Assembly (NCBI GenBank): GCA_001724265.1
Contig: MEDY01000169.1
Coordinates: 21,369 to 85,368, forward strand
DNA length: 64,000 nucleotides
Source of the DNA: Rhizaria sp. SCN 62-66
Taxonomy: Eukaryota > Rhizaria, unplaced
Direction: 5' to 3'
Under the pieces are notes generated by a model, which saw nothing but the letters and a program-made list of their open reading frames with translations, was not told the DNA's origin and made no database searches. A program made the position numbers and the translations under genes. Shown one piece after another: positions 48,632-60,139 of the stretch (positions within the stretch are counted from its first letter, which is position 1; every line of letters starts with the position of its first letter).

Positions 48632-50156
48632 ATGTCCCGCACCCAGCCTCGCTCTATGCCTCCCCCGCCAATTACGGCGCGCCGTTCGACGGAGAACGTG
48701 CTTGACGACGCCCAGCGCAAGGCCCTCCAGGCCTTCGACGTCTCTGGCGCCGCCACCGCGTCCCCCAACGCGTCCGGAGGCTCGTCGCCCGCCGCGCCGT
48801 TCGATTTTGCCTCGCTGTTCCGCGCCCCCGAGGAGAAGCCCAAGTCTAAGCCCCGCGCCTACCCTGCCGCAACCTCCAGCTCTAGCTCCAGCATGTCCAC
48901 CACCACAACCACCACGACGACGACGACTGTGAACAAGGCTGGCGCCTCTCCCGCTGGCTCTGCCTCTGGCTCTGCCTCTGCTGCGGGCCGGCCGAGCGTG
49001 TCGCACATGCTGGACGCGATGCGCAACACCCCCAGCGGCGGCGGCAAGCTCGGCGGCGGCGGCCGCACTGCGGGCGACTTCCTGGGCGCTCTTGACCCGT
49101 CCGTGCTGGCCGTGCTGCACCAAATGGCAGGCGACGAGAGTAATCCTTCTGCTGCGACCGGCACGCGTGCGGTCAGCTACTCTGAGGACGAGGACGACGA
49201 GGAGTCTGAGGAGCCCGCGCCCGCGCCCGCGCCCGTGGCTGTGGCTAAGAAGGGCGGCCGCAAGAGCCTCGGCGTCCCCGCTGCTGCTGCTAAGAAGGGT
49301 AAGCAAGCTGAGGCCGAGGCCGAGGAGGAGGAGATTGAGGTCGAGTCCGTCCCCTCCCGCCGCCGCGCCAGCGTCGTCCCTGCTGCCACTACTGGCGGTC
49401 GCCGCAAGTCTGTTGCGCCTGCCCCTGCTCCTGTGGCAGCGGGCCGTCGTGTGACCCGGTCCCGCGCCCGCGCCGCCCACGACGACGACGACGCCGACGA
49501 GGCCGCTGCCGCCGCCCCTGTTGCCGCCGCCGCCACTGGCAGCCGCCGCAAGTCAACCACCGCCACCGCCGCTGCCCCTGCTCCTGCTCCTGTGGCAGCT
49601 GCGACAGGCCGTGGTGCTGCCAAGCGCGTCTCTGCCGCCGCCACCGCTGCTGCTGCTGCTGCACCGAACGCCAGTGTGGCCGATTACGACGAGGACGAGG
49701 ACAACGGCGATGAGCTGCTCGACCTGGTGCCGCGCCTGGACACTCTGTTCCCGATCAGCCCCTCCAACGGCAGCAGCCGCCGCCGCAGCCGCTCGGCACG
49801 CAACTACGACGACCTCTTTGCCGCCGCACCCATGGGTACCGTTACGGGTACTGCTGACAGCGCGCTGGTGGACGACGTGCTTAAGAGCGTGGGGGCCGAC
49901 CTCTCCGCAATCACCGCCTTCGCCAACAACAACATCAACAACAACAACAGCGGCAGTGGCAACGGCAGCGGTAGTAGTAATGGTGTCGCCGGCGCAGCGG
50001 CAGGCGCTGCTAAGAGCGGCGTGGCGGGGGTCAACTCCGCCACCGGTGCTAAGGCCCTCAACCTGTCTGCGCCAGTGCTGCTGCTGCTGGCTGCGCTGGC
50101 CGTTGTCGCCGCCGTCGTCGCCAGCTACGCAGCCGCGGCCGCCACCGCAAGTCCGG

Positions 50157-50187
<31 letters not shown>

Positions 50188-50512
50188 CGCTGCGTACGTG
50201 GCCAGTCCCGTTCCCAACACGGCTGCCGCCGCTCCTGCTGCTCCCGCTGCTGTGCCTGCTGCTGCGCCTGCTCCTGCTGCTGCTCCTGCCACTCCCAACG
50301 CCCCCGTTGCCGCTGCCGCCGCCGCCGCTCCTGCTCCTGCTGCGCCTGCCGCTGCCGCTGCCACTGCTCCCGCTGCGGCGGCCGCGGCGGCTGCTGCTGC
50401 GGCCTCGGCGGCGGCGGCCAAGGCGAAGGCTGCGGCGGCTGCCGCGACCGCAGCCAAGGCTGCCGCCGCTGCGGCCGCGGCCAACAACGCGAACGCCGCT
50501 CCTCGCGTCTAA
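48632..50512 (+). CDS. Ala/Pro-rich protein with one C-terminal membrane segment
   Basis: Single exon, 626 residues, TAA stop. The start is the ATG at 48632, the first after a long pyrimidine-rich leader; an in-frame TTG further up is unlikely. No known domain is recognised. The N-terminus (TARRSTENVLDDAQRKALQAFDV) contains a short amphipathic helix. The middle is basic and carries repeated short motifs GGRKS, RRRAS, GGRRKS, GSRRKS and RRRSRS, which resemble basophilic (PKA- or Aurora-like) kinase sites, alternating with acidic stretches such as SEDEDDEESEE and DYDEDEDNGDE. A hydrophobic segment (LLLLAALAVVAAVVASYAAA) lies near residues 479-500, followed by ~120 residues of Ala/Pro. This layout resembles nuclear-envelope or ER proteins with a basic, phosphorylatable nucleoplasmic domain, but that is inference. 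Confidence 0.75.
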
Positions 50513-51588
50513 TGGCCTTGTTTCCGCCCTTTAAGTGCCTCGCTCATCGAAGCAGCGCTTTGTCTAAGTATGATGCTTCGATGTGAGTGTGTTTAGCGAT
50601 CTCTCTTTGGATGTGTAAAGTCGTTGTTTTGCTAGTTGTTGCTTGGAACACAGTGAAGCTGCGTTGGCCGCGGCTGGTTTGTCCCTCAGATGACAAAAGC
50701 ACAGCAGGGGTAAGCTTAACACTTAAGAAGTGGTCGTAACAAACTTCTTGAAGTCAGTCTTCAGTGACGGATTGTGTTGGCTTATATTCGTGTTCTTTGT
50801 AGTTGCAGAAGATGCTTTAAAGCGTGTTGATGTGATTGATGTGTGTTTTGTTTCCTGTTTTTGTGTATCTTTATCAGTAATCCTTGTTGCATGCGTGAGT
50901 TGCAGTTGCAGCCTTGTCCTCGTGTCCCTAATTCATACAAATTTAAACATATGTAATGCGCTCTTTCATATTAATAGTACGTTCTTAACGTATCTCGAAC
51001 ACGTCACTCTCTGAAAATACTAGATTTAGTGACTATTTGTTTTGCTGTGAGGAGATATCTTGACATAAGTGCAAAAACTGGCCCTTGACTGTGACGTGTG
51101 GCTGCGACAGGCTGACCGTTCACCGACTTGGGCCAGTTTCTTAACGAGGATATCGATAGCCTAGAGTCGTGTGTTTGGTCAAAAGTCCGCTTATTTGAAA
51201 TTTAGTTTAGTGCATCTGCAATGGTATAAAACGTGGCTTTCTAGAATCATCATTATTCATGTCATCTATCTTCTTTTCGGCCCACGCCCGTCGGTCATTC
51301 AATCGTCGCCTTGGGATCATCACTCGTTCCTGGATATCTCGCCTAATCCATTGTGAATAGCATCCTAGGCTCACTATGCAAGCTAAATAGTTGCTTGTTT
51401 ATGGATATATCTGTGATATCTTATTGAAGTGAACAAATCTTCCTTAAACCATTCTTTCTTGTTGCCCCATCATCAACCACGTCTCACCCTCCGCCTTCCG
51501 TCTTGTTTGCTTCCACACGCTCTATCTCAGGTCGCCTCTCACCCCGGGGCCCTTCCCCGCTCCCCGTTGACCTTTTTCGCCCTCCGCA
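50513..51588. other. Intergenic region before the TBC gene
   Basis: About 1.08 kb, AT-rich in the middle and pyrimidine-rich from about 51430 to the next start. The 94-codon frame at 50730-51014 starts at GTG and shows no protein signal. Nothing else is supported. Confidence 0.45.
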
Positions 51589-54500
51589 ATGGCCGACAAC
51601 ATCGACCTCGTTGCCCTCATGGCCGAGACGACGCCAGCGACGCCAGCGGCTACAGCGATGCCAGCCAACAGCAACGGCGCCAGCAAGGGTGCAGTGCCTG
51701 CCCCGCTTGCGGTCACGACCCTGTCGCCCGCCCCGTCCGCGCTGCTGTCCCCGCCGCAGACGCCCGCCCCGGCCCCCGCCCCCTTACTATCGGACGCCTC
51801 TTTCTCCGCGCTCCTCTCAAGCCTCTCCAACTCCAACAGCAGCACAAGCAACAACAGCATCAGCAGCCGCAACGCCACGACGCTGGCGCTGGCCCGGCAC
51901 CTGTGGACCGCGCTGTCTCGCCGCCCTCTGCCATATCTCCCCCACACTCAAGCAGCGAACAGCAACAACAGCAACAACGCCAATGCCGCCAGCGCTGGCT
52001 CTGCCTCTGGGGGCGACGTCGCTGAGAGTGACGACGTCGCCTTCTGGCGCCGGTTCGTGGCTACCATCCCCCCGCCCAACGCCACGGCCACTTACCTGGC
52101 GTCCAAGGGGCTGCTTCTGGCCGCGGTCGACCGGCGCATCGCCGCCGCCGCCGCCGCCGCCGCCGCGAACGCCGCCGCTGGCACAAATGACGGCGACAAC
52201 GACGACGCTGACGCTGCTGCTGCTGCTGCTGCTGCTGCTGACAACATTAGCGACGACGGCATTGACATTGCTCTCGAAGCCGCCTCTCCTCAGCACAGCA
52301 ACCCCAACGCCAACTCCGCCAACAACGCGACAGGCAGCCGGGGCGCTTTCTCGTCCTTCTTCGGGGCCTCGGCCGCCGCCGCCGCTGCCGCCGCCGCGGC
52401 CGAGGCCGCCAAGGTGTCCATCACCGCCCGCAGCATCATCCGCGACGCGCGGCGCACGCCCGTGCCCCCGGTCGGTCTAAGTACCGCCGGTCTAAGTACC
52501 CCGGGCAGCAAGGGTGTAAGTGCCTCTGAAAGTACCCCGCGGTTCGACTGGCGGTCCGTGGCGCGCGTCGTCGCCCGCTACTGCGATGCACACACGTTCC
52601 TCAACAGCCACAACCCAAACAACAACAACAACAACAGCAGCAGCGGCAGTATTGGCAACGCTCTGAACGCCGCCACTGCGGGCGATGTTGGTAGCGAAGA
52701 CAGCGGCGGCGGCGGGTTCTGCTACTACGTGCAGGGGATGACCGACGTCGCCGTCGTCGCCCTCACCATCGTCAGTCTAAGTACCCCCTTAGCCGGCGTA
52801 AGCGCCCCCGCGCTCTTCGCGGCCGAGAGTGCCGCCGTTACCCTGCTCACGACGCTGGCGAGGGCCGAGCCTGCGCTTGCGCTGGCCTGGGCTGGCCGGC
52901 CCTTAGAGCTACCGACGCCCTCAGAGGCCGCCAGCGCGGTGAGCTGCACGGACTCTGCCGCCGCCGCCACTGCTGCTGCTACTAACAGCGCGAAGAGCGC
53001 CCACAGTGCGAAGAGCGCGAACATCGCGAACACCACGCTCCTGTCCCTGCCCTTTCCCTCTGTTTCCAACTCGAGCGCCGCCGGTGTGCGGGTGTCTGTG
53101 CCCGCCGCGGCCGCCGCGACCGCGGCCGTGCTGGCTGTCTTGTGGCGTTGCGACCCCGCGCTGGCCCGGGCTCTTTCACTGCCCCGCGGCCACTCGACCG
53201 GCCCCGCGAACGGTCACTCGGGAGAGAGTGACTCGAAGGGGGTGGCGGCGGCGGCGGCGGCTGTTGAAGGGGGCGCGTGTTATCAAAGTCAAGCCGCGCT
53301 GACGGCGATGCTGGCGGGGTGGGCGCACAGTCTGTGCGTGCGGGCCCTTACACCCGCGGCACTTACACCTGCGACCCTTACATCGACGCAGTCGCCGTCC
53401 CCTCAGACCGAAAGCAGAGCGAGCGTCAACGTCAACGTCGATGTCAATGCAAGTGCGGGGGCGAACGGTGCTGCGGTGGGCTCTGTCGCCCCCGTCTTGT
53501 CACTATGGCGGGCCATGCTAGCCAACGCCAACATCACCAGCACCGTCACGAGCAGTTCCAGCTCTGCCTCAGCCTCTGCCTCTGGCTCCGGCTCTAGTTC
53601 GAGTTCGAGTTCGAATGACAACAGTGAAGGCAGCGGGGGTCTGATGCTCTGGCTAGCCATGGCGGCGCTGACGGCCCGTCGCGACTGCATCATCGGCGCG
53701 CGCAACGGCTCCAATAACGCAAATACCAACAAAAACACCCCTGCTGATGCGAATTGCAGTAGTGATAGTAGTTCCGCGGGCGAGACTGGTGCAGAGGCAG
53801 TGGCTTCGGTCATCTCCCAAATCGCCCGCGACCCCCTCGACCTGCGCCAGAGTCTAAGCACCGCCTCCAATGTAAGTACCTCCACAGCGAGTCTAAGTGC
53901 GAATGAGTCCGGCTGTGCCGCGTCGCTGCACCGGCTGGCTCTGCTGCTGCACACGGCGAATGTGACTCGCACCGCGGCGGGCGCCCTGCTCCGGGCCGTC
54001 GTCGCCGCCGCCGCCAACGCCAGTCACTCCACTAGCGCGAACTCTAGCCACGGTAACACCGCTGGGAGTAGCAATGCGAGTGCTGGTATGGGCGGTGTGC
54101 TACTGGCGTCCATCGTGTACAACTACGATCCGACGCTGTTCACCGCCAGCAGCTGCAGCAGCAGCAGGAGCCGCCGTAGCAGCTCGGTCGCCGCCGCTCC
54201 CCACGGCAACGGCGGTCTCGGCCTCAGCCTTGGTCTTGCTCTGGGCTTGCCGCTGCTCACGGTCACTTCGGCCGAGGCGGCGGCGCTGGTGGCCGCCGAG
54301 TGCCCGTCGCTAGCGTTGCCCCACCTGCTCGCGGCTACTAAGCACAACAACAGCAGCAACAACAACAACATTCACTCCAGCTCTACTGCTACTGCTGGTA
54401 GTGACGCTGAGGCCAAGACCGAGGCGGATGACGTCGCTGTTACCGCTGAGTCGGCTGAAGCCAAGGCCGCGGCTGCCGAGGCTGACGCCAAGGCTAAGGC

Positions 54501-55455
54501 CGACGCCGCCGCCGCATCAGAGGCCGAGGCCGAGGCTGAGGCTGCTGCAATGACGGCACGCGTCCTGGCCGTGGCCGCCGCTGCCGCCGCCCAAGCCGAG
54601 GCCCAGGGCTGGGCGCCCGTCCCCCTCACCACTGCAGTCACCACCAAGCTCGTCAAGTACGCGCTCTCGCTCCTCGACAACCCCGCTAGCGACTCGAATG
54701 CCGCTGTGTCGGCTTTCGTCGCGAGCGTCTCGGCCCCAAGCGGCAAGGCTGACTCTGCCATCTCCGCCTCCACCTCCGCTGCCGCTGCCGCTGCTGCTGA
54801 GGCTGCTGAGGCCGCCGCGGTGTTGCTGGCCCGCACCTTGTTCCCGGCCTGTGCCTCGGACGCCTCCGCGCTCGCCGCGGCCGCGCCAGAGACGGTGGCG
54901 GCCGCGGCGGCGCTCGTGGCGGCGCTGTCCCCGGCCCCCGCGCCGTACTACTACAGCCGCAGTCGCATTGGCCGCGGCAGTGGCAACGGCAAGAGTGGTG
55001 TTAAGAAGGCTAGCAAGAAGGACAAGAAGGCGCAGACGGGCAGCAAGCCTCCGGCGACTGTCGCCTCTGGCGAGAGCAGTGAAGCCGAGGCCAAGGTGTC
55101 TACCGCCAATACCACCGATGGTAGCAGCAAGGACACCAAGCCTGCTGCTGAAGCTGCTGCTACTGCCAAGGTCCAGGCCAAGGCCCAGGGCACCGATGAG
55201 GCTGACGATTTGCTGGCCGACTTGGCCGCTCTGGGCATCGATGTGGCCGGCACCAAGACCGCGAAGGCGGTCGAAGCTGAGGCGTCCAAGGCTCAGGGGG
55301 CCGCCGCTGAGGGCGCGTCTAAGGGTGTCGATGCGAAGTCTAAGGGGGGCGACCTGGACGACTTGTTGGCCGACTTCGACTCTCTCGTCGCTGCCGTCAA
55401 GACTACTAAGGATACCGCCAGCGAGCCTAGCGCCGCTGCCACTGCTGCTGCTGCT

Positions 55456-55490
<35 letters not shown>

Positions 55491-56629
55491 CACTGCCAAT
55501 GCCGCGATTGCGGCCGACATTGCTGTTGAGGACGAGAACGACGACGGCGACGACGACGACGATGATGACGATGATGACCAAGAGGAGGATGACACGTTTG
55601 AGCTCTCGTCTGCGCTGTCCCCGGCCGCCTGTGAGCAGGGTACTTACACCCCGTCTAAGGGCTTCGGCTCCTCGTGGCTGCAGCTGCTCTGGCTTCTGTC
55701 CCCTTTGCGTCACCGCCCTTTCCTGCTTCTGGCCTCGGCCGCCGCCTCGGCCGCCGCCTCCGCCAGCGCCGGCAACGGCAGCGGCGCTGACTGCGACAGC
55801 GTCGGTGGCGCCAACTCGAGCGCCAGCGCCAGCGGCAGTGAGAATGGCAGTGTTGTTAGCAGCCGCAGCAGCAGCGACTGCATTGCGAAGGCGATTGTTA
55901 TCGACCTGTGTCCTGCGCTCGAGGCCGCCGCTGCGGCCGCAGTTGCCACCACCGTCGCCGCCAGTTCGCGCTCCCGCTCCAGCTCGTCTTTCGCAGTCAA
56001 CAACGACGACAATCCAAACAATAAGACCAGCAGCGATGACGCCGCGAACGCGAATAATGACGCGGCCGACGCCAGCAGCAGCGCAGACGCCGCTGCGAAG
56101 CTCCCCTCTCACTTGCACTCGCTGTCAGGGCTGCTGGCGGCCGCCACCGCCGCCGGCGAGATCGCCGCTGCCGCGCGCCCCCTGCGGCCGGTCGTCGTCC
56201 GCCTGCCACTGTTCCTCTCCCACCTCAGCAGCGGCCACGGCAGCGCCGCCGCTGGTGACGCCGAGGCCGCCGCTGCTGCGGCGACGGAGGCTGAGAGCAC
56301 GAGCAGCAAGCTGTTGCGCTGGGTGCGGCGCCCGCGCTCCCAGTCTGCCGCCCCCGCGCCCCATAGTGGCGAGGCGGGGGCGCTGGCGCAGGTGGTCGCC
56401 GAGGTGACGGCGGGCGCCGCGGCTGCGGTCGGGCTTGTTGCGCGGCAGCTGCTGACGGAGACGCTGTGCCACGCGGTCACAGTTGTCTGTGTGCCCACCG
56501 TCATCTCGCCGGCGATGCTCGCGATGCACTGCAACAACAACAACAGCAGCAGCAGCAGCAGCAACGCTGTTACGGCGAGTGATGCCGCTGCCGCCGCCGC
56601 GACTGAGAGCACAAACACTGATTCTGGTG

Positions 56630-56662
<33 letters not shown>

Positions 56663-56995
56663 AGAACACAGAAGTCAAGCCGGCTTCGTCGGCCGCTAGC
56701 GCCGAAGTCAAGCCGCTGCCGCCGACGCGCCTTTTCCTCGTGCGTCGTCGCGTCGTCTTCCCCGAGACGGAGTCCGATGACACTGCCAACGCCGCTGCCG
56801 CCGCCGCCGCCGCCGTTGCCGAAGCCTCCGCGAGCGGTAACGCTGCGACTGCTGTCCAAAGCAGCGCCAACTCTACTCTCGCCGCCGCCGTGGCCGCCGC
56901 CGCCGCCGCCGCCGCCGCCGCGGCCGCGGCGAGTGGGGGCGGCAACAACCGCTTCCTGGCGGGCGCGCTCACGGTCAGCGCACAGGAGGCCCAGG

Positions 56996-57026
<31 letters not shown>

Positions 57027-59910
57027 GATCGGACGCGGGGCCGCGCTGAGCGACGGTGACGACGACGAGGAGGACGATGACATCGGCGCCGGCGCCTTCC
57101 GGTTCCACGGTCTCGACGACTCGGACTCGGACTCTGGCTCGGACTCGCGCAGCGCCAGCGCCAAGGGCAAGGCCGGGTCTAGAGAGAAGGCCGGAGCTGG
57201 CGGCGGCGCCGGCAGCGCGAAGACGGCCGAGGTGGGTCACAGCGACGGCGAGAGCGACCTGGAGGACGACGACGACGCTGCCGGCGTCAGCGGCCTGCAC
57301 TTGAACATCATGCTCCGCTCTCCGATTCCCCGCAGCAACAACAACAATAGCTCTAGCAACGCCAGCGGCGGCAGCAGCGCCAACGGAAGCCGCAGAAGCA
57401 GCCTCGCCGGCGCTGGCGCTGGCACTGGCGGGAGCAGTCTCACCACGAACTCCGCGGTCTCGAACGGCGTCGCCGTGCCTGGTGCGGGCACCGAGACGGT
57501 GGCCGGCGCGCTGCGACTGCTGGCGAGCGACTGGCTCTGGTCGCTGCTGCTGCTGCCCGCGTCGGAGCTGTCCGGCGCGCCTCTGTTCCCGGTCCCCGGC
57601 ACGGACGTCGAGGCCGGCGTCATTACGAGGGAGGTGCTGGCCACGGACCCGCTGTTGCTGCGTCTCCTCACCGCCGCAGACGCCGCTGACGGCGACGGCG
57701 ACTCTGGCCGTGGGAGCGACGAGGCTGAGTCCACCGCCAAGCCTGCTGACGGCGGCGACAGCGCTGCCCGTCAGACCGAGTCCGACGGTAAGACCGAGAG
57801 CGGGAAGGCCGAGACCGGGGTTGCGCCGCCGGCGAGTCTGGCGGCCGTGGGCGGCGCCAAGAGCGTGTTGGCCCGCGCCGGCGGCTCGAAGCGCGAGCTG
57901 CTGGCCGCGGCCCAGGCCGTGCTGGCGAACGCGGCGCCGGTGCTGCAGCCGCGGCGCAGCGTCCGCGCCCACGCGCCCCACATCCCCTACTTTGCTCTCA
58001 CTCGAGCCAGCGGTTTCGGCGCCAGCGCCAATGCCAGCGCCAACGCCAACCCCAGCACTGGGCAAAGCGACAGCGAGGACGAGAACGACTCTACCGCCAC
58101 TGCCACTGCCACTGCGACCGCGAGCGCGAATGCTGCGGTAAGCGGGGGGGCCTGTGTGCTGGTGCGGTTGAGCGAGGTGCCCGTGGGACCCGAGCACGCC
58201 GCCGCCGTCGCAGCCTCCGAGGCCCGGCTGCCCGCCTTCTTTGCAGAGGTCCAGGCGCTGGCGCGGCGGCGGCGCGCGCGGCAGCGGCATGCGGCCGAGG
58301 CCGTGCGGCGCGCGGAGGAGGAGGCCGCCGCCGCCGCGGCCGCTGCAGCTGCAGCCGCGGAGGCCGAGGCCGCAGCCGCCAGGGCCGCAGCCGCCGCAGC
58401 CGCCGCCGCGGCGAAAGAGAGCTCTGGCGGCGGCTTTGCGTCGCGACTGCGGATGTGGGGCAAGAAGGCCGCCGACAAAGTCGGCACCGCGCTCGACACC
58501 GCCCTGGAGAAGGCCCTCGCCCCTAGCCCCGCGCTCGGCGGCCACGCCGGCGGACTCGTCGAGGGCGGGGTGGCGGCCGCCACTGGCAGGCTCCGGTCCT
58601 CTACGGCCCTGCGGCGGCTCAGTCCGGCCGAGTGGGAGGCGCGCGAGCCTGGACGAGTCTGGGTCAACCTGGCGGACCTGGCGTCGTCGCCGGAGGTCGG
58701 CCTCTTCGTCGTCTACGAGGCGCGCCGCGCGCATAGTAGCGAGGCGGGGGCGGGCTCCCATAGTAGCGAGGCGGGGGTGTTGCGGCGCGATGGCGGGCGC
58801 ACGGTGTTCGTGCCGCGCGTGCTTGTGCTGTCGCGCGTGCGGCTGCTCGTTCTCTCGCTCCCGGTGGCCAGCGACTACGGACTTGTCCGCCCCCGCGCGC
58901 CTGCCGCCGCGCTGCCCCACAACTCGAACAGCTCGAGCCTGAGTCCCGCGCACAGCGAGACGACGGCGACGGCCACCATCTCGCCCTTCGTCTCCCCTTC
59001 GTTCGGCGCCAACGCCCGCTCCCCGACTGCCGCTACAGGGCCCGCGGTGGTGGCGGCGCGGCTCGAGGCCCGTCTCTCGCTCCGCACGCTCGACCGCATC
59101 ACGCGGTCAAAGCAGCGGCCTGCGCAGCTCGCCTTCTACTGGCGTCAGCAGCCCTCTAGCAACAGCAACAGCAGCAGTTTGACTGGGGCCGTCACCGGGG
59201 AACGGCGGTACGTGGTGGTGCTTCCGAACGCTGCCGCCGCGCACGACTGCGTGACGATCTTCACGCGGATGTATCAGAATCTGATCTCCAGCTCGGCATC
59301 GGCCTCCACTGCCGCCGCCGCCGCTGCTCCTGCTGCTGCCGCTGCCTCTGAGTCGAGTGATGCCGTGAACAGTAGTGAGTCTCCCGCGAGTGCTGCTGAT
59401 GGCAGTGCCAAGAGCGAGGACAGTGCTACGGCCGCCGAGCCTGCTGCTGCTGCTGCCGCTGTTGCTGTTGAGTCGGGCCGGAGCAAGGCTCTGGACCTGG
59501 CCAACGGCAGCAGCAACAGCAGCATCCCCAGCACTGCGTCCAACACCACCCCTACCAGCACCACTGCGTCCAACACTGCATCCGCGAGTGCGAGAGCGAA
59601 CGCTGCGCCTGCGCCTGTGCCTAGCAACGACCTGAACGCTGCCGTCGTGGCCGCCGCGGCCGCCGCCGCCGCGACGACTACCAGTGCCGCCAAGTTCATG
59701 ATGACCGCCAACGCCACCAACGCGAGCAGCAGCAACAACAACGCTAACACTAGTTCTGCGGGCAAGCCTGCGGTGGCGTCAGGCGCGGCCGTCGCCGCGG
59801 CTGCGGGCGCGCGCGCGACGGCCGAGGCTGCGCCTGGCGCCTTCTCGCTGCTCGGTGACGACGCCGCGCTCGGCGACGACGACGACGACGATGACGAGGA
59901 GCTGCCTTGA
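51589..59910 (+). CDS. TBC-domain protein resembling TBC1D23 (TBC, rhodanese-like, PH-like)
   Basis: Single exon, 2773 residues, TGA stop. The TBC domain is spread over about residues 170-720 by low-complexity inserts. Its arginine finger IIRDARR (IxxDxxR; Ile283, Asp286, Arg289) and glutamine finger YVQGM (Tyr380, Gln382) are both present, and AMLAGWAHSLCVRAL, VLSLWRAMLAN and LMLWLAMAALTARRDCII match the second half. A strand AIVIDLCPALEA (about 1434) with LPSHLHSLSG afterwards suggests a degenerate rhodanese unit. A C-terminal PH-like fold is suggested by VFVPRVLVLSRVRLLVLS, SLRTLDRITRSKQRPAQLAFYW and RRYVVVLPNAAAAHDCVTIFTRM (landmarks VFVPRVLVLSR to AHDCVTIFTRM, about 2405-2565). This order is that of TBC1D23, a trans-Golgi tether for endosome-derived vesicles. 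The TBC call is good; the orthology is moderate. Long Ala, Asn and Ser runs fill the rest. Confidence 0.7.
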
Positions 59911-60036
59911 GGTGCGAAAGTGAACAAAATGAGGCATGCATGGTGTCATGCCTCTATTTGCTTTTGAACATGTATATTCATGCAAGAATTTCTAAATAAT
60001 GATACGGATAACAACTATTTTCAAGAAATACACCAT

Positions 60037-60042
60037 TTTATT
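60037..60042 (-). terminator. Polyadenylation signal AATAAA (minus strand)
   Basis: Minus-strand AATAAA about 100 bases past the stop of the gene at 60140-62290, in the 229-base convergent spacer after the TBC gene. Confidence 0.6.
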
Positions 60043-60139
60043 TTGCAAACAAGTGCATGACAATCATTGACCTTTTGCTTTGTTTGATAGGAGTTGGCCT
60101 TATAGTTGGCCCCGCGACTTCTACTCTCTCGCAAATCAA

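Noticed and set aside
50730-51014. 94-codon hydrophobic frame
   Set aside because: Starts at GTG in AT-rich intergenic DNA with no other support.
56125-58953. 942-codon minus-strand frame inside the TBC gene
   Set aside because: GC-driven antisense shadow with no domain; the plus strand is the conserved gene.
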